This document shows, in pieces, positions 9,852 through 22,693 of a stretch of 64,000 nt of DNA. The notes under the pieces are model-generated. The model ran no database searches. It was given only the letters and a program-made list of their open reading frames with translations, and had not been told where the DNA came from. The position numbers were made by a program, and so were the translations under genes. The stretch spans positions 232,321 to 296,320 of the forward strand of contig JAFISE010000016.1 in assembly GCA_022560025.1 (NCBI GenBank). The letters run 5' to 3'. The DNA comes from Stagonosporopsis chrysanthemi. Lineage: Eukaryota; Ascomycota; Dothideomycetes; Pleosporales; Didymellaceae. How positions within the stretch are numbered: position 1 is the first letter of the stretch; each line of letters begins with the position of its first letter.

Positions 9852-12350
9852 ATGGCTGTCAGCCGGATAAGAGGCGCATTTGCGCCCCCAAAGAAGGGAG
9901 AGACTTTCGAGCTCAGAGCAGGCCTGGTGTACGATATGCCCGAGAAATGACATAGTTGTCCATAACTAACCGTCGCAGCTCTCAATACGCATACGAACGG
10001 TACAACGCCTCGCAGGATAAGATGAGACCTCTTCGATGCTGAGACTGTGATAGGAAAGAAGCCATTCAGAAGACCATCATGTCCATGACATTGGGCAAGG
10101 ATGTGTCCTCCTTGTTTCCAGACGTGCTAAAGAACATCGCAACGGGAGACCTGGACCAGAAGAAGCTTGTGTACCTGTATCTTATGTGGGTGCCAAAATA
10201 AGACCTTGGAAGGCTTTTACTGATCCGTCGTACAGGAACTACGCCAAATCACATCCAGATCTGTGTATTCTCGCCGTAAATACCTTCGTACAGGATTCCG
10301 AGGATCCAAATCCACTCGTGCGAGCGCTTGCGATACGGACTATGGGCTGCATTCGCGTGGACAAGATGGTGGACTATATGGAAGAACCATTGCGAAAAAC
10401 GCTCAGAGACGAATCACCCTATGTGCGGAAAACAGCAGCACTGTGTGTGGCCAAGCTCTACGATCTGTCGCCTGCAATGTGCTTGGAGAACGGCTTCTTA
10501 GAGCAGCTGCAGGAGCTGGTTGGTGACCCCAATCCTATGGTTGTAGCCAACTCAGTCACCGCTTTGGTGGAAATAATGGAGACATCCCCGGAAACGAAGG
10601 CTATGGTCATCACTCCGCAGACACTGAAGAAGATGTTACTGGCGCTGAACGAGTGCACCGAGTGGGGACGAGTCACGATCCTTACTACTCTAGCAGACTA
10701 CAAGGCAGCAGATGTCAAGGAGGCAGAACACATCTGTGAGCGGGTGGTTCCACAATTCCAGCACGTCAACCCGAGTGTTGTCCTAGCTGCTGTCAAAGTT
10801 GTGTTCTTGCACATGAGGAACATTTCCCCTGAGTTGCTCAAGTCGTACTCAAAGAAGATGGCACCGCCTCTGGGTAAGATTTATCAGTCTGCACGAGACC
10901 ATGGTTGTTAATTCATGGCAGTCACTCTGGTATCGTCCGCACCCGAAGTACAATACGTCGCGTTACGAAACATCGACCTCCTTCTGCAGAAGCAGCCTGA
11001 TATTCTGAGCAAAGAGATGCGTGTCTTCTTCTGCAAGTACAACGATCCCAACTACCTCAAGATGCAGAAGCTGGAAATCATGGTGCGGATATCGAACGAA
11101 AAGAACGTGGACCAGCTACTTGCAGAGTTGAAGGAGTATGCGCTTGAAGTGGATATGGACTTCGTTAGAAGAGCGGTTAAAGCTATCGGCCAGGTTGCTA
11201 TCAAGATTGAGGCCGCCAGTGAGAAGTGCGTGAACACCCTATTGGATCTCATCAACACCAAGGTCAACTATGTTGTTCAAGAAGCGGTTGTGGTCATCAA
11301 GGACATCTTTCGAAAATACCCAGGCTACGAAGGAATCATTCCCACACTCTGTCAGTGCATCGACGAGTTGGACGAGCCCAACGCAAGGGCATCGCTTATT
11401 TGGATTGTCGGCGAGTATGCCGAAAAAATCGAAAATGCTGGGGAGATTCTCACAAACTTTGTGGATACTTTCGCTGAAGAGTTCACCCAGGTAAGCTATG
11501 GGATATATCTTCATTGTGATAAGCATATCCTAACGGAAGACAGACTCAGCTCCAAATTCTGACTGCCGTGGTCAAACTCTTTCTCAAGAAGCCAGACCAG
11601 GCCCAGAGTCTTGTGCAAAAGGTCTTGCAAGCTGCGACAGCTGAGAACGATAACCCTGACATCAGAGATCGAGCATACGTGTACTGGCGTTTACTCTCGA
11701 GCGACCCGCAGATCGCCAAGGATATCGTGCTGTCTGATAAACCTCCAATTACCTCGACAATCCGCTCTCTCCCCCCTCAGTTACTTGACAGCCTTCTCAG
11801 CGACCTCTCAACACTGGCTTCTGTATACCACAAGCCACCGGAGGCCTTCCTTGGTCAAGGTCGCTTCGGAGCGGAAGCCATGCAGCGTGCTGCAATCGAA
11901 GAGCAGCAAGAAGACGCGAGACAGAATCCGATCGCGGCAGCGGCAGTCGCAGCAGCGGTCAGTGGGCAATCGGCCCCTCAATCGAACATGGAAAATCTTC
12001 TGGATATCGATTTTGACGGCTCTGTTCCAGCATCACTGCAGAAAGAGCCATCACAAGGGCAGTCAGGTCTCGAAGGTCTCGCGGGCACACCACAAAGAGT
12101 TGCCTCTCCTGCGATAAGCGGCGCCCAACAGCCACAGTCTAACATGGACGATCTCTTAGGTCTGTTTGGAGACGGTGGAGACGGTGGAGGCGGAGGACCA
12201 CCTGCTGCACCTGCGCAGATGAGTAATGACGACATCATGAACGGCTTCGCCAACATGAGCATGGGAACAAGTCAACCTCCACCCCTACAGCAGCAGACAG
12301 GGGGAGACGCGAGCAAGAAGTCCAACCAGGATCTATTGGACCTGTTCTAG
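9852..12350 (+). CDS. APL2: AP-1 adaptor complex, beta (beta-1 adaptin) large chain
   Basis: Six exons: 9852-9928, 9979-9999, 10054-10185, 10236-10873, 10922-11490, 11544-12350, giving 747 residues. This is the beta chain of the AP-1 clathrin adaptor, which sorts cargo between trans-Golgi and endosomes. Exon joins restore the beta-adaptin start (SRIRGAF...GETFELRAGL, then SQYAYERKEAIQ), which fixes the start codon. The Adaptin-N solenoid of armadillo/HEAT repeats fills about residues 10-580, with PNPLVRALAIRTMG and ESPYVRKTAALCVAKL near the front. A flexible Gly/Pro/Gln hinge follows, carrying acidic-leucine clathrin-box-like motifs: LLDIDFD at about 631-637, DDLLGLF, and LLDLF at the very C-terminus. 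No beta-ear appendage follows, and the length is like other fungal Apl2 proteins. Exon 2 is only 21 nt. Very sure of family; AP-1 rather than AP-2 is from overall similarity to remembered fungal sequences. Confidence 0.93.
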
Positions 12351-12718
12351 GCTCGATGTACAGGAAGCATGGATTTCAGAGATATCTTAGCGAACAGTCA
12401 ATGCGAGTGCGTCAGGCCATGCGTGCTGAATCCTGTATGATGGATGATGAATTAAAAGACATCATGAGCATGATCCAGCCTAATCACTATGGCGTCGTTG
12501 CCTACTGCCTACAGCCTGGAATGGCGCTCATGCTCTCTTAGTGCTCTTTTGTAAGCTTGGCGCTGGACCCTGATTTCTCTACGCCACTAGCATCATAACA
12601 ATCGCCTTGCAACCAACTTTGACCTTGATGGACACCCACGTGCGAAGTGGCTTTGTGCTTAAGTAGTTAGCCAAGCTCTCTTCGACACGATCATCCTTCC
12701 ATTCTAGCACGTCTAGCC
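12351..12718. other. Short intergenic region between AP-1 beta and VID27
   Basis: Tandem genes on the same strand with a 368-base gap. A 61-codon open frame just after the adaptin stop (12356-12541) has no recognisable features and is probably 3' UTR. The VID27 promoter must lie here; no clear TATA box is seen. Confidence 0.4.
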
Positions 12719-15257
12719 ATGTTCATGCTCCGCAACTGTATGTTTGTTTGCCTCGGCGCCTGCCCCTCCCCCGCTGTCGTCACTTAGGAAGCTGACATCC
12801 AAGTCTAGTGGGCAAACTTGTCTTTGGCGACAGCTCTAAGGAAACCATCGTCGAAATACCACAAGGCCAACTCTACCTCGTCCGACCGCGATCTGTTAAG
12901 GGCTACTCCGAGCTTATCTTCAAGGACGCCGCTGCTACTGTCCGTCGGACCGGGCAGGAGTTCCAGTACCAGCTTGTCGTCCAACGCGCATACGAGGAAG
13001 GAGAGGAGGACCTGCTAGCTGAAGAAGGAGGTGAAGACGCAGGCCTTGACGCTCTTGCTGGCGACAAGGACGAGAAGACATTCCTACTCGACGAAGGTCT
13101 GCAGTTCCGTACTGACGTACGTTCAACTGGCGAGAAAATCTTCGCTTGGCGCGATCTGAGCGGCGACGTAGACGACCTTTGGGAGTTTGTTTGTGACGCT
13201 TCCGTCAAGCCTGAGACTGCCGCCCTCTTCGAGCGCGTCGCTCTACAGTGCCAGTACGAACGCAAGTTCAGACGAAGTCACCAGCACGCCACTGAGGAGG
13301 ACCTCGAAGCCCTAGCGTACTACGAAGAAGACATCCCAGACGCCAGTCCTGTCCCTGGCCCGACTCGTAAAGCTCCCGAAGCGCCACCCACGGCTGAGGA
13401 ATTGTTTCCAAATACCACAAAAGAAGTCATGGCGAGGAAGGCGGGAAACACGAGTGCTCCGTCGAAGCAAGTTGAGGAAGAGGAGGCGACTGCAGCTCCC
13501 GAGTCCGTTGCGCAGCCCAAGTCTTTGGATCTGCTAGCAGAAGAGAACGCTGAACTTCATTTGTTTGACTTCCCTACTGGCACATTCAAGCTGCAAGATG
13601 CCAATGTAACGGCTACGGTCACCGAGATTGGTGATTGGCAGTACTGGCTTCACATTGTCGGCAACGAGCGCGAGTGGCTTGGTCAGCCTATCGTCGATGA
13701 TATTAATCCTGTATTCAATTACGAGTTCAAGTCATTTATCTTCAATCATTACCTCGAAGATGGATCAGCTTACTCGTGGCTGTTAAGGTTCAAGGACCAG
13801 GAGCAGCTAGAGAGTATCCAGAATGGTGTCATGCAGGCCCTTTGGGAGCATTTGAATCAGGTGAAGTGGCAGAAGGCCAAGGATACAGATCGAGAGTATG
13901 TCCTTGAGGCTTTCCAGGACATGACCATGGAAGATGCTCCTGAAGAAGAAGAGGAAGAGGAGGACGAAGAAGAGTTCGAGGACGCGAACGACCAGCGTAG
14001 TGAGCACTACGACTCGGATGAATCTGAAGACGACACAGAAACTGCGCCAAAAGACGGCGACGAGAACTCGCAATTGGCCGTTGGCTATAAGCACGATCGC
14101 TCTTTCGTCGTGCGAGGCAACAAGATTGGCGTCTTCAAGCATACTGCAGACAATCAGCTTCAGTTTTCGACCACCATTTCGAACGTTATGACACCAAAGG
14201 GCAAAGCCTTCAGCCCCAACAAGGTCATGCTTCACCAGCAGGATCAGGATATGATTTTGCAAAACCTTGATAACCCTAACGCGCTTTACCGCATGGATTT
14301 GGAGACTGGAAAGGTCGTGGATGAGTGGAAGATCCACGAGGACATCCCCGTCAAGGTCTTTGCACCTGAGAGCGTAAGTTCTTCAATACTCGGATTTTCT
14401 AGGCTTCTAAGCTAATGTTGCTCCAGAAATTTGCCCAGATGAGTGGAGAACAGACCTTTTTAGGTCTCTCTGGCAACGCTTTGTACCGTGTTGATCCTCG
14501 TCTCAATGGCAACAAACTGGTTGACGATCAACTGAAGCAATACGCCACAAAGAACGCCTTTTCTGCTGCTGCTACCACTGAAAAGGGTCATATCGCCGTT
14601 GCTTCCGAGAAGGGAGACATTCGATTGTTCGATCGTCTCGGTATCAACGCAAAAACTCTCATTCCTGCTCTTGGTGACCCTATCATTGGTATGGATGTGT
14701 CTGCAGATGGTCGATGGGTGCTTGCCACCACACGAACATACCTTCTGCTCATTGATGCCTTGCAGAAGGGCGGCAAGAACGATGGCAAGCTTGGTTTCGA
14801 GAAGTCATTCGCCAAGGACGACAAACCACAGCCTCGCCGTCTTGCTTTAACACCGGCTCACGTTGCTCAATTCCAGCACGAGACCAAGGCACCCATTTCT
14901 TTTACGACAGCGCGGTTCAACACTGGTCTTGACGACAAAGAGACGACCATCATCACTGCTACCGGTCCTTTCATTGTCACCTGGAGTATGAAGAAAGTCT
15001 TAGCGGGTCGCAGAGATCCATACAACATCAAACGCTACGCTGAAGAGGTCAAGGCAGACAATTTCAAGTTTGGTTCTGATAAGAATCTCATTGTCGCCCT
15101 GCCTAATGAAGTCGACATGGTAGCCCGTCGCGCACTGCAGAAGCCCACACGAGAGAGTATTGCCTTCCCTTCGCGAGTTGGTCAATTGTCGACACCAAGA
15201 CGTGGCAACCGCAGCAGCTACTTGGGTCGTGATGACATCGTTAACAGCCCCTACTAG
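12719..15257 (+). CDS. VID27: Vid27-family protein
   Basis: Three exons, 12719-12737, 12809-14373 and 14427-15257, give 804 residues, normal for the family. The 19-nt first exon (MFMLRN plus one base) is joined through a GTATGT...CTAG intron to LGKLVFGDSSKE, which matches the family's N-terminus. Vid27 is linked by name to vacuolar import and degradation of gluconeogenic enzymes in yeast; its molecular role is poorly defined. Visible parts: an N-terminal PH-like region (about 1-180), a linker, a second PH-like region (about 240-370), a strongly acidic segment (about 380-415, long runs of Glu/Asp), and a C-terminal beta-propeller-like region from about residue 430 with repeated strands such as DIRLFDRLG and GMDVSADGRWVLATT. 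No signal peptide, so cytosolic. Sure of family. Confidence 0.93.
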
Positions 15258-18005
15258 GCTTTTCGAGGGTCGACAGAATAGTCATAATGGTGAACTGATC
15301 GGCAGATAGTTTGGAGCAAATGAACGGTGGCAGAATTTTCTTTTCATCATGGTGTGGTTACCGGGAGGCGTGGGCGATGCGCTTTCTGCTTGATACCTGA
15401 TTCCCCTTAGATCGTCGAAACGAATGATGGTTGTGACTTTACCACAAATGGGGCTCTGTATGTGATGCACGTGTGTTGAATTTGCACCGCGCCTCGTCTT
15501 CTCTTGCCAAAGGAATCATGTACTACGGCGTAGGTTTTGATCCTGATCATCGCGGTAATTTGTCCATAATCTTGTATTTGCGTTGTGCAATCACCAGCGA
15601 ACAGAACATCACACGACAAAGGCCTTGCTGTTTAAGACAAAATGGGTCGACTGTAGTCTTATATCATGCAGATGCATCGCTTTCAGCAGTTGGCCACTGT
15701 CATACTGCTGCCCTCTGATCTGGTTTCGTCTTTGTCGATTGTTACTCTTACTTTACGCTTTGCGGACAAAATCCACCCTCATATTCGCAGACTCTGACGA
15801 GGTCTTGCATGAGATCAACAAGCAGCTTAGCTGCCAGCGTGTCGGTGATGCTGAAGCAAGCGAAATTTTGGAAGAGATGAAAGGGTTAATTGCCCTACCT
15901 CGATGCGATGATACCGAATCCTTAATCAGCTGGGAGTCAGTTATGCACATGAAGTAGTCTTCTCTTTAAAAGCAGCAATCCCTCCTTTGCGGAATTTCCA
16001 TCACCAAGGCTGTGGAATCGCCTACTTTGTTTCTGTGAAAACCAAGGTTTTGGTCGAATCTCTGAACTGCAGAAATCGACTTATTTGAGTTCGTGGAAGT
16101 AACTGTATCGGTCGAAACTTTCGCCATGAGATACGAGCGAGCGTTCGAGTAGTCAAGTGACACCTCATGGTTATGTCAGCAACCCTCATTCTCAATTCAT
16201 GGATATCCTGGGAAAAGACTATGCTTCGAAATGGCGCTTCGACTCAGCCACGAGCGTGGCTGGGGCAACGACACGGCCGAACCTGCCCTGCCCGCATGGG
16301 GATGCCGGTCGGTGGTGTCTACTCGTGCCACTTCTAACACGTGGCAATCGGAGCTCTGCGTTTCGAGGTTGGACTGTACCGTCACTTGAACGCAGACCTG
16401 AGCGCGGATCGTGTTTTCCATGGTAATATGGGAGAAGAAGTAGGCCTCTTGCAGCATAAGCGTTTCAACGAGAGAACTAGAGACTTCGCATGACTATAAA
16501 CCTCGGTGGGCCGAAATCGGATGTAGCGGGCGGCCTTTCTAGGGTGCGTGAAAGTGCTCTGACTGGGATGAAAGTATCGAATTCACTGAGCGTGGATAGC
16601 TTGCATAGAGCGAGGGGCGCCATCCAAGTTTCTTGCAAGCTGGTTTTCGGTAGCATGACGGCTCCGAGAGGGCGATCTTGAGGGCGGGCATCGGACTACT
16701 CGGGTGGCAATTATTGGAGGCAGCAAATCGCTGCTACATACAATAGTACGGGGCAGGTCGGTGTACGTGGTTCGGATCTAGTAAGTTTTGGAGCCCCGCA
16801 GCAGAGCCTCAATTGCTCCACAGCCGGAGCAGGCCGAGTATGGGTAGGTCAGAGTTGAGGATATGGGGCTCAGTGGATATATCGGCATGGATGAGGTCTA
16901 GTGTACCAAAACATAGCCTGAGGGGCTGGGGGTGATTATTAGAAGGCGTTTTACGCTAAAGGTACTCGTGTCAGGATTGCTTCGCAATTCGACTGGCAAG
17001 TTGAGCAAACGTGCTCGCACGTTGCTTGGTATACTCCGATCAGTGGTTGGGCGCCAAATTTAGAGGCCAACGGGTGCTTCTAAAATGGCACCAGAAGATT
17101 CTGTTTCTTGGAAGGGGTACAGCGGGGTGGTAATCGAACCCGAATTCGGCCGCGTGGACCCTTGCCCCAGTGGTGGTTGTTGAGCCCCGTGACCTGCTTG
17201 GCGCAGTCTCACGAAATCACTTGGGGTGATAAGCAGACGAAGAGGCTGACTGCCGAGAGTTCTCCAGCTTCGCAAAAACGCCTTGGGTAAGTTCTTTGAC
17301 AAGCTTTCAACGTCGGGCTGAACGCAGGGTGTGCAATTGCGAGCGAGGTGTGGACCCTCCGTATGGACGCCACGCTGCGAGCCACGATAGTGTGTTTCTT
17401 GGCAAGAAGGCTACCTGCGGCCTGAGGATCTAATTGGCAGGTCCTCGGTGTTGAGTGAAGGTCATGCTAGAGAGTAGCGACGTCACTTGGCCGTTGGCAC
17501 GGACCATGTGGACGGAAAATCGGCAACATAAGAAAGGCCAAGATTGTAGAGGAAGTTAGCGCGGTTTGGCGGGCGGAACTCTTGGCCAGGCCCTTGCCAG
17601 AGGCGACCACTTCACTGAGCCGATTTCAAGTGTAGAACCCCGCATACGTCACGAAGCCCATCAGTGAGGGGGACCTCACGGTGCTTGGAGTGAATTCACC
17701 AAATCTTTTGGAGCGGGGTGTTGATTGGAGTCCCTGCGTGGGAGGTCATGCCTTCGGTGGCTCCGCCGTGCCAAATGTGAACAGTCCACTGCAAGCGGAA
17801 GACGCTAAAGATACTCCAACTGCATGACGTCTCGCCGGATCCCACCCCGCCAAGGCTCGATACTTGGCCGACCGTCATGGTCTGCAATACCATGTCCCGC
17901 CTTCGTCTCCAGCTGGGGGTTTAAAGGTCATCCATTCCCCAGATCTAGATTGCTTGTCAACTCCAACCTTCTTCTTAGCATTCGAATGAACCAACATCAT
18001 TCGTC
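15258..18005. other. 2.7-kb intergenic stretch; one possible coding remnant
   Basis: No recognised gene. At 15788-15957 (+) an open segment after a CGCAG acceptor-like site reads as plausible acidic/helical protein ending at a TAG (15955-15957), and could be the last exon of a small unrecognised gene. No start or upstream exon could be joined convincingly. The right part (16500-17900) is G-rich on the plus strand and has no convincing frames. 17700-18005 is the likely promoter of the ATPase gene and ends in a CT-rich tract. Confidence 0.35.
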
Positions 18006-21000
18006 ATGGGAGGGAAGCAACCATCACTCGAAGGCCACAGGTCTGGCCAGTCCAACGAGCCTCTATCCAAGCCGGCTCACGCACTCCCGTTTCAGCAGGT
18101 GATTGAGGAGACAAAGTGCAATCCCGACGACGGTCTCTCTACATCTGAGGCAAAGTCTCGCCTTGAGAAATTCGGAACCAACGATCTCGGCGACGATGGC
18201 GGAGTACAACCAGCAAAGATCCTGCTTCGACAGGTCGCTAACTCAATGACCTTGGTAAGTCCAATGTCCTAGAGACTAAGAACTGAGCTCTGATACCCAG
18301 CTAGGTGCTTATCGCGGCCATGGCCGTCAGTTTCGCAATTGAATCGTGGATTGAAGGTGGTGTCGTAACTGCCATTATCCTTCTGAACGTTGTCATTGGC
18401 TTCTTCCAAGAATTCAACGCCGAGAAGACGATGGACTCGCTGCGATCTCTGAGTTCTCCAACAGCTACCGCTATCCGAGATGGAAAGACTGTCACTGTCC
18501 CCACAATTGAAGTAGTCGTCGGTGACCTTGTCGAGCTCAAGACTGGTGACACTATCCCAGCTGATATCCGGTAAGTCTTGAATAGGTCGCAGTGCAGTAT
18601 TTGACTAACACCTCCGCAGTATCATCGAAGCTGTTAACTTCGAGACTGACGAGGCCCTGCTTACTGGTGAATCACTCCCAGTGCAAAAGGACGCCGATGA
18701 AGCTTTCGACGAAGAAACCGGCCCCGGCGACCGTCTGAACGTGGCTTTCAGCTCGGCTACTGTTACCAAAGGCCGTGCCCGCGGCGTCGTTTTCGCAACT
18801 GGAATGTATACCGAAATTGGATCTATCGCTATGTCTCTTCGCCAGAAGAACTCGCGCGTGCGTCCGGTGAAGCGAAAGGAGGATGGTAGTCGACCAAAGC
18901 CTCATCGCTACGCCCAGGCTTGGGGTCTGACTGCTAGTGATGTCGTTGGTGCCTTCCTCGGTGTGAACGTAGGCACCCCTCTCCAGAAGAAGCTCGCCCG
19001 CCTTGCTATTCTTCTCTTCGGTACCGCCATCGTCTGCGCCATTATCGTTTTGGGTGCCAACTCATTCTCCAGCAACCGCGAAGTCATCATCTACGCTGTC
19101 GCAACTGGTCTTGCTATGATTCCTGCTTCCCTTACCGTCGTCTTGACTATCACTATGGCTGCCGGTACCAAGCGCATGGTCCAGCGTCACGTCATTGTCC
19201 GCAACCTCAAGTCCCTTGAGGCTCTTGGTGGCGTTACTGATATTTGTTCCGACAAGACCGGTACTCTCACCCAAGGAAAGATGGTCGCTAAGCGGGCTTG
19301 GATTCCTGCAAAGGGTACATACTCTGTCGGTGTCACCACTGAGCCTCACAACCCTACCGTCGGTTCGCTGAGCTTCACGTCTAAGGAACCTCGCCACATC
19401 GACCCCGACCAGGACGAGAAGACTCAAAACTACGAAGAGCTCATCGAGGACAACCCGCATCTGATTGAATACCTCAAGGTCGCATCTCTTGCCAACTTGG
19501 CCAATGTTCATCAGACTGATGGTCAGTGGAACGCACGTGGTGACCCCACGGAGATTGCCATTCAGGTCTTCGCATCCCGCTTCAACTGGAACCGTCTGCA
19601 GTTTACCCAGGGCGACTCACCCAAGTGGAAGCAACTCGCTGAATTCCCCTTCGACTCCGACGTCAAGAAGATGTCCGTTATCTTCGAAGAAGTTGCCGCG
19701 TCCAAGAAATACGTGTTCACTAAGGGCGCCGTCGAGCGTGTCATCTATTCTTGCGATACTGTCTACAATGCCGAGAGCAACGATGTCGTTACTCTGGATG
19801 ACGACTACCGTGAGGAGATCCTTGCCAACATGGAAGCACTTGCATCTTACGGTCTGCGTGTTTTGGCTCTTGCAAGCAAAGACTACGATGGCCCACTTCC
19901 CACCAAGGGCGAAGACCTTGACAGGAAGACCATTGAAGAGAAGCTTGTTTTCCGTGGTCTCGTTGGTCTCTACGATCCTCCTCGTCCTGAAACCGCTGGC
20001 TCGGTTCGCCAGTGCCAGAAGGCTGGTATCGAAGTTCACATGCTTACTGGTGACCATCCCGGAACTGCCCGCGCCATCGCCGCTGAGGTTGGTATCCTGC
20101 CTTCTAACATGGCCAGTCTCGCCAAGGATGTCACCGACGCCATGGTGATGACTGCCACTCAGTTTGACAAACTCTCCGATGACGAAGTCGATGCCCTCCC
20201 ACTACTTCCTCTGGTCATTGCCCGTTGCGCTCCTAACACCAAGGTCCGCATGATCGACGCTCTGCACCGTAGGAAGGCGTTCGCTGCCATGACTGGTGAC
20301 GGTGTCAACGACTCTCCTTCTCTTAAGCGCTCCGACGTTGGTATTGGTATGGGTACTGGATCCGATGTTGCCAAGGATGCTTCCGACATTGTTCTGACCG
20401 ATGACAACTTCGCTTCTATCCTAAACGCCATCGAAGAGGGCCGACGTATGTTCGACAACATCCAGAAGTTCATCCTTCATTTGCTCGCTCAGAACATCGC
20501 TCAGGCCTGCGTCTTGCTCATTGGTCTTGCCTTCAAAGATGAGACTGGTCTCTCCGTCTTCCCTGTCTCGCCCGTTGAAGTCATGTGGATTATCATGGTC
20601 ACATCTTCGCTTCCTGACATGGGTCTTGGTTTCGAGATTGCCGCACCTGATATTTTGGACCGCCCTCCCCAGAGCGTAAGTTTATTCCCAACACCTTGTG
20701 CTCGCTCAAACGTGCTAACAACGACTTCCAGCTCAAACGCGGTGTTTTCACTATTGAAGTTATGATCGACATGCTTTTTTACGGTCTCTGGATTGCCGCT
20801 CTCTGCCTGGCTGCATTCTCCGTCGTCATGTTCGGCTTTGGTGACGGTAATCTCGGTACTGGCTGCAACGAGGGATTCAACTCGAGCTGTTCGACTGTCT
20901 TCCGCGCCCGTGCTACGACTTTCGCTTGCCTCACATGGTTCTCCGTCTTCCTTGCATGGCAGATGGTCGACATGCGCCGCTCGTTCTTCATGATGCAGCC

Positions 21001-21349
21001 CGGCTCCAACAAGTACTTCACCCAGTGGTTCCACGATGTGTGGCGCAACAAGTTCCTCTTCTTCTCTATCATGGGCGCTTTTATTACCATCTTCCCCGTT
21101 CTATATATTCCGGTCATCAACACCACTGTGTTCAGGCACTCGGGCATCAGCTGGGAATGGGGTGTTGTCTTCATCGCTACACTCCTCTTTTTCATTGGAG
21201 TTGAGTCATGGAAGTTTGGCAAGCGCCAATATTTCAAGAAGAAGGACCCCCACAACGGAAGGAGGGGCTCCGTTGATCTTGAGGCCCGCGTTTTCGAGCG
21301 CTATCTCAGCACGGCGATCAGCACTGACGAAGACAACGAGAAGAAATAG
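18006..21349 (+). CDS. ENA1-like: ENA-type (P-type IID) Na+/K+-exporting ATPase
   Basis: Four exons, 18006-18254, 18305-18570, 18620-20675 and 20732-21349, give 1062 residues. It would pump Na+ (and often K+ or Li+) out across the plasma membrane for salt and high-pH tolerance. The first transmembrane pair follows the N-terminal cation-ATPase domain (about 83-125). The actuator TGES is at 187-190. TM4 carries IPASL. The phosphorylated Asp of DKTGT is at 383. The nucleotide domain follows, then TGDHPGTARAIAAE, and the hinge GDGVND at 731-736. The C-terminal six membrane segments fill the last 250 residues. A basic insert (about 235-265, KRKEDGSRPKPHR) and NVGTPLQKKLA fit the fungal IID group, not SERCA or PMCA. 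The tail is charged. The second intron acceptor is CTAG at 18301-18304; an earlier CAG (18298-18300) would break the frame. All catalytic motifs are intact. Confidence 0.95.
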
Positions 21350-22693
21350 ACGACAACATGTGAACAAGCATGATATTCTTAGTCGATTTTTGTTTCAATA
21401 CTCCCAGTTGGGAGAGTATGCTCTATTCATGATGAACGACCATGAAGGAAAGGCGTTTTCTAATTGCATAGCTTGCGATACCTTAAGGCACGTCATGGCA
21501 CTCCTCAACAGGAGTTGAATGTTTTTTACTAGTTAGATATCACTCTGCGATATGATTATTTTTATCCCATAACCTCGGATCAACTTGCCTATCGAGCATG
21601 ATTTTCTCCTGTAAATGTTTCACCTTGTGCCACACATTGCTTCGATGGCTGCGGAATCGCCCTTCATCCTCTGGCAGAACATGGCATATCCTGTACGCCA
21701 TTATCGTAGGTTGGTCACAGTGCTGCCCAAAGCGATTCCTCAGACAAGAGACAATCTTACCTCTGAGGATCTGATTGTCGAAATCAAGTTTGCAGCTACG
21801 GTCCCCCCCAGGGTTCAGGCATCGTCTCCAACCCGGAGACCCTGGTCGAGCACTCCAGGCCCAAGATACGAGCACGACCGTATCTCTAAAAAGTCACAAC
21901 CAAAATCTGTCAAAAAACCCACGCGAAAATCCTTATCTCCTGCCATATCAAGCCTCCAAGCGTTTTGTAGTTCTTGCCCTCCTAAGCCGAAGGCCACACA
22001 AGCACGCATTCACGCTAACCCAATACCCACCCGTAAGCCCCGCTCCTCTCCGCTCCTCTGCCGCCTAGGCTGGGCATACCAAGCCCGAGTGAGCCGAGAG
22101 GTCTCGGCGCCAAATATCCATCTCTGCGCTAAGTGGCTCTGTCGCCCCAACTCTTTCGCGACAAATGCGTCAGCCGAGACAGCTCGTTGCTCTTGGTTGC
22201 AGCTTTAGAGTCTTAGATCCAGCCCCGCGCAAGTATGGTACGTGCTTGGAATGGCGTGATAAGAGCCAATGTCTGCTTGCATTGAGGGTCCTCGCGTGTA
22301 CGAGTACGCGGAGGGGAGTCCTTCCAGAGCCAAGTGTGCAGTCAAGGTAGTGTGAAGCGTGGCTGTGGAGGCTGAGGGCTTGGGAGCGTGTAGAGGGCTG
22401 CGGTGCGGGGAGAGACAAGCCTGGATAAAAAGACCTGTTGTCCTCTTCCTCGCGCCCAGGTATACGGCCGCGGAATTTCTGTTCTCGTCGAAACTGACAG
22501 TCGAGATACACTCTGAACGTGGAGCGACGCAGTCCGCCCACCTGGACATCACTTGGGAGATCGACTATCGTCCGGCTCTACGCGTACTCGTTGTGCCGAC
22601 TTTACCGATTACTACCATCGCACATTATACGCCCGAGCTTGCCCCCACGGAGGTGCAAGGTAGACCGAGGGAGCACGGCTGCAAGAAGCAAGG
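21350..22693. other. 1.3-kb intergenic stretch, coding status unclear
   Basis: A 197-codon plus-strand frame (21615-22208), rich in Ser, Pro, Lys and Arg, spans most of it, but its composition and lack of motifs look like chance. Nothing recognised on the other strand. The end (22450-22690) is the likely promoter of the RING gene. Confidence 0.35.

Noticed and set aside
17100..17180. GGGTTCGATTACC on the minus strand, resembling a tRNA B box
   Set aside because: The stem does not close and no cloverleaf can be built.
21615..22208. 197-codon plus-strand frame after the ENA ATPase
   Set aside because: Ser/Pro/Arg-rich with no motif or conservation cue; kept only as part of the intergenic note.
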